Shown piece by piece: positions 61,901 through 64,000 of a stretch of DNA of 64,000 nucleotides. A model generated the notes under the pieces. It saw nothing but the letters and a program-made list of their open reading frames with translations. It was not told where the DNA came from and did not search any database. The stretch spans positions 64,272,812 through 64,336,811 of the forward strand of contig OZ024870.1 of the NCBI GenBank assembly GCA_964017185.1. Reading direction: 5' to 3'. The stretch comes from Rugalucina vietnamica (lineage: Eukaryota > Mollusca > Bivalvia > Lucinida > Lucinidae). Position 1 is the first letter of the stretch. Each line of letters begins with the position of its first letter. Made by a program: the position numbers and the translations under genes.

Positions 61901-64000
61901 ATTTGTTATTTCTTTTAAAGGGTGTCCGTATGGTGACCGTGTGCCAGACAAGTGTAGTGATATAAGCAGGGAGGATTGTTATAATAATTCTGCCAGGACT
62001 CAGTGCTGCAATACATGTCATCATCATGAAACAGGCATACAAGGTATAGAAACACTTTTAGTTTTCAAATGAAATTTAGTATTTGCGCTCACATCATCAC
62101 ACTGGCAGTGGAAAAAGCATGTGGCGAGCGTCGCGACGAACGCAGAGACGTTTTAAAAATGAAGCAAATCCTTCATTTACCAGTATCGAGCAAAATTAAC
62201 AAAACATTAACCAGACCATTCTGGGTCTTTAGTAGTTAAGACCGCCATTATGTACCAAATGACATTTGACGAAACAGACAATTAACATGTGACATAAAGA
62301 TATTTTATTATTATTATTTTTTGTTTGTTTTACAACAAAGACGACAAGCCGCAGTAAACAACTAATTTTGAAATGCACTTTTCTGATAATTTTGGAACAA
62401 GGCTTAATTTATCTTTCAGGATGTGCGTTCGGCGACAGAACACCGACTAGGTGTAGAAATCTTGATCGACATTTATGTTATAACAACTCCCAGAACTGCT
62501 GTGAAACTTGTCATTATATGAAAGATCCGGACAATTGGAGTAAGTAGTCTTCAGTTGAGCTGCCGCACCAGAAAACCAACAAGCTGCATACGCGAAAACA
62601 AAGACGCAGATCAGCTGTGCAGTGACTGCACAGCTGATCAGCGCCTTTGTTTTCGCTACAAGGATAGTACATTTGCTCTTCTACATAGACCCGAAATTTC
62701 AAGCTTCTAGCCTGCTTCTGTGATTGTAAAGGTAGGTTTGTGTCAGATCTGGTCGGAAACCCAAAGTTGTTATTCTCACGCGAAGGCTCAGTTGATCTTT
62801 CCCCGTTTTTACCATCCAATCTCAATCGCCACTCGAAAATTAAAAAAACGTGACGTGCATATATGCTGTGCACACACATGAATGCACGCATCAACAGCAA
62901 ATGTATGGAAATCACGAAGTACTACCATCGATTAATATCTTTCGGTATCTACGCAACAGACAGCGTACTACATAACATGATTGTTTAAATTAACGAAAAG
63001 TAACACATGTAAGCAAAAAATGAACAGAACTAAGAACAGTGTTTGTCATTATATCTTAAAATGCTCGAGTTGTCAAATGACAGCATATGTAATGACAGTA
63101 CATGTTATTGGTTTGTTATGTTTTCAGCATGTCGATTTGGTGACAGAACCCCATCAGCCTGTAACATAGAAGTCTCGGACTGCTATAATAAAAGCGTGGA
63201 ATACAATTGCTGCGAAATGTGCAACGATCTCAAACAGAGTAACATCCAAGGTTATTACAAAACATTTTTTTCTGGAATCTTAAGGATAAAAGTGTTTAGA
63301 AATAAAAGATCAAAATTTTAAAACGATGTCGGTTTCAAACATGAACGAGGGTTGTCCTAAAGTTGTGAGGCTGTGATTACTTTTCAAAATGTTGTTTAGT
63401 TTTTCTTTACAATTAACGAGAATTGAAAAATATGTTGAAATAAGATTTATTGATCTGCAATGCACCTTTTGTAACGATCCTCGAAGTACTTTCTGAAAAC
63501 GAGGGACCACAAAACGAGTACAAACTGAATATTTATCGATATTTGGCATCTGGAAAATCATTCATTCATAGTCAGTCATAAAACCTATGGCTTGTGCTAT
63601 GGTATTTATAAAATCCCAATGAAGTTTCAAGAGTTTGTTTAATATACATATATGAGCTACTGCATAAGAAAACATACAAAATGCTTAGGCGAAAACAAAG
63701 GCGCAGATCAGCTTCGCGGTAACCGCGAAGCTGATCAGCGCCTTTGTTTTCGTTGCACGGATAGCACAATCCTTCCTCTTCTTAAATCCGAAAGTTCAAG
63801 CTTCTAGCCTGCTTCTGTGTCTGTACAGGCTGGTTTGTGTCAGACCTGATCAGAACCCAAATTGTTGGTTTTCTCATGCACAGGCTCATATCTTAATGAA
63901 TTTTGTGTAATTGTTTTTAAGGCTGTGAGTATGGCGACAAGTCCACTGACTGCTATTTTATTGACAGAAGGGACTGCTATAACTCGACTATCCGTCGCCA
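58846..64000 (+). CDS. secreted multi-module cysteine-rich glycoprotein, partial
   Basis: Signal-peptide exon at 58846-58906 followed by exons at 59901-60062, 61921-62043, 62420-62539, 63128-63250 and 63922 to beyond the window. All introns are GT-AG and phase 1, so each exon is a symmetric 1-1 unit. Each holds one module of about 40 residues with six Cys: C-x(YF)GD(R/K)...C...CYN-x-S/T...CC-x2-C. The repeated GDR(T/V)P and CYN are almost invariant, and the Asn in CYN is always in an N-glycosylation sequon. The product is predicted to be extracellular, disulfide-rich and glycosylated. I do not recognise the family with certainty. The C-x-GD...CC-x2-C pattern has a look of cysteine modules at the C-termini of molluscan ADAMTS-like and other secreted proteins, but that is a weak recollection. 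The number of modules and any C-terminal domain lie outside the window. Confidence 0.8.
59346..59627 (+). mobile_element. M2 MITE, complete copy
   Basis: Ends ATTACGAAAACATGC and CATGTTTTCGTGAT; hairpin loop GCGTCGACAATGCGG. Situated in intron 1 of the secreted-protein gene. Confidence 0.8.
59901..60062 (+). CDS. secreted protein exon 2: module 1
   Basis: Acceptor CTGTTTTCAG, donor ACCAG|GTATGA, phase 1-1. First Cys in VNLCSSTVDFSG, then DATCYDVGL, EMCYNASIYGSCCNTC. The longest module; it lacks the YGD signature near the first Cys but keeps CYNxS and CC-x2-C. Confidence 0.82.
60074..60303 (+). mobile_element. M3 MITE, complete copy
   Basis: TTAA|CTCATTTAAGCC ... AAATATGGGTTTAA; hairpin GCCCCAGATGGGACGCCGCA with its inverse. 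Starts 11 bp after the exon 2 donor. Confidence 0.8.
60330..60510 (+). repeat. SINE-tail-like repeat ending in (CTA)n
   Basis: GGCCCAGGATGACGTTAAAAGC resembles the SINE 3' part (GACATGAC...GACGTTAA) and is followed by seven CTA units at about 60487-60507, a likely SINE tail microsatellite. Confidence 0.4.
61081..61349 (-). mobile_element. M2 MITE, complete copy, reverse
   Basis: GAAAACATGTCCATG left end, TGGGCAAGTTTTCGTAATG right end; the loop is shortened on one side (TCGTTAGCCGAGGCGG). Confidence 0.8.
61728..61897 (-). mobile_element. M2 MITE, hairpin arm deleted, reverse
   Basis: Keeps both termini (AAAAACATGTCCATGCAATA and GCATGGGCATGTTTTCGTAA), but one stem arm and the loop are missing. 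It ends 23 bp before exon 3 of the secreted-protein gene. Confidence 0.75.
61921..62043 (+). CDS. secreted protein exon 3: module 2
   Basis: Acceptor CTTTTAAAG, donor CAAG|GTATAG, phase 1-1. GCPYGDRVPDKCSDISRED, then CYNNSARTQCCNTC and a His-rich tail HHHETGIQ. A deleted M2 copy ends 23 bp upstream. Confidence 0.85.
62420..62539 (+). CDS. secreted protein exon 4: module 3
   Basis: Acceptor ATCTTTCAG, donor TGGA|GTAAGT, phase 1-1. GCAFGDRTPTRCRNLDRHL, then CYNNSQNCCETC. An M1 copy starts 17 bp after the donor. Confidence 0.85.
62557..62789 (+). mobile_element. M1 MITE, complete copy
   Basis: Flanked by AGTT on both sides, showing that the 4-bp duplication need not be pure A/T. Starts 17 bp after the exon 4 end. 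Confidence 0.85.
63128..63250 (+). CDS. secreted protein exon 5: module 4
   Basis: Acceptor GTTTTCAG, donor CCAAG|GTTATT, phase 1-1. TCRFGDRTPSACNIEVSD, then CYNKSVEYNCCEMC. Open reading past 63250 is intronic. Confidence 0.85.
63654..63887 (+). mobile_element. M1 MITE, complete copy
   Basis: Flanked by ATAT; ends GAGCTACTGCATAAGAAAAC and CATGCACAGGCTC; a perfect internal palindrome CAGCTTCGCGGTAACCGCGA is kept. Lies 34 bp before exon 6. Confidence 0.85.
63922..64000 (+). CDS. secreted protein exon 6: module 5, cut by the window end
   Basis: Acceptor TTTTTAAG, phase 1 start. GCEYGDKSTDCYFIDRRD, then CYNSTIRR, then the window ends before the CC-x2-C. An M1 copy ends 34 bp upstream. Confidence 0.82.

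Overview
The window is eukaryotic genomic DNA, most likely from a bivalve mollusc or a close lophotrochozoan relative. The reasons are small exons with GT-AG boundaries separated by kilobase introns, dense families of short DNA transposons, tRNA-derived SINEs, CR1/Jockey-type LINEs, and tandem-repeat elements that resemble the bivalve 'pearl' type of non-autonomous Helitron. No bacterial operon, CRISPR array, rRNA gene or intact tRNA gene is visible.

Layout. 1-9.6 kb: an old LINE 3' fragment, then two non-LTR retrotransposons lying head to head. LINE A (minus, 3.3-6.2 kb) carries one frameshift. LINE B (plus, 6.4-9.6 kb) carries a stop and two frameshifts. 9.6-15.2 kb: repeats, including a 1.06-kb pogo-like element with TA duplications and a short palindromic element rich in TGACGTCA. 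15.5-49.1 kb: one gene on the plus strand with about 13 coding exons and about 980 residues. It has an RGG-rich N-terminus with three GPTSWD motifs, several dsRBD-like modules and a C-terminal R3H-like domain that resembles vertebrate NKRF (NF-kappa-B-repressing factor). 49.1-58.8 kb: repeats and no convincing gene. 58.8-64.0 kb: the 5' part of a secreted protein gene on the plus strand. It has a signal-peptide exon followed by at least five exons, each encoding one cysteine-rich module of about 40 residues. The gene runs off the window.

Most of the remaining DNA is repeats, and they can be sorted into families: M1 (about 234 bp, ends GAGCC/GGCTC, 4-bp A/T-rich target duplications, about 25 copies or fragments); M2 (about 280 bp, long hairpin, ACGAAAAC ends); M3 (about 230 bp, TTAA-flanked, piggyBac-like); M4 (the TGACGTCA palindrome); Helitron/Helentron-like tandem-repeat elements (six copies of one family, one of another); two hAT-like elements with 5- and 6-bp duplications; and an AGATATCT tract. 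Several repeats are nested so that the insertion point can be read, and many M1/M2/M3 copies end within 10-60 nt of an exon.

The two genes appear functionally unrelated: one product is probably a nuclear RNA-binding protein, the other an extracellular glycoprotein. The strongest leads are the no-duplication nested insertions of the tandem-repeat elements, the MITE-exon adjacency (including a MITE-supplied AATAAA after the NKRF-like stop codon), the invariant CYN-x-S/T glycosylation site in the secreted modules, and a perfect 51-bp inverted repeat at 58.2 kb.
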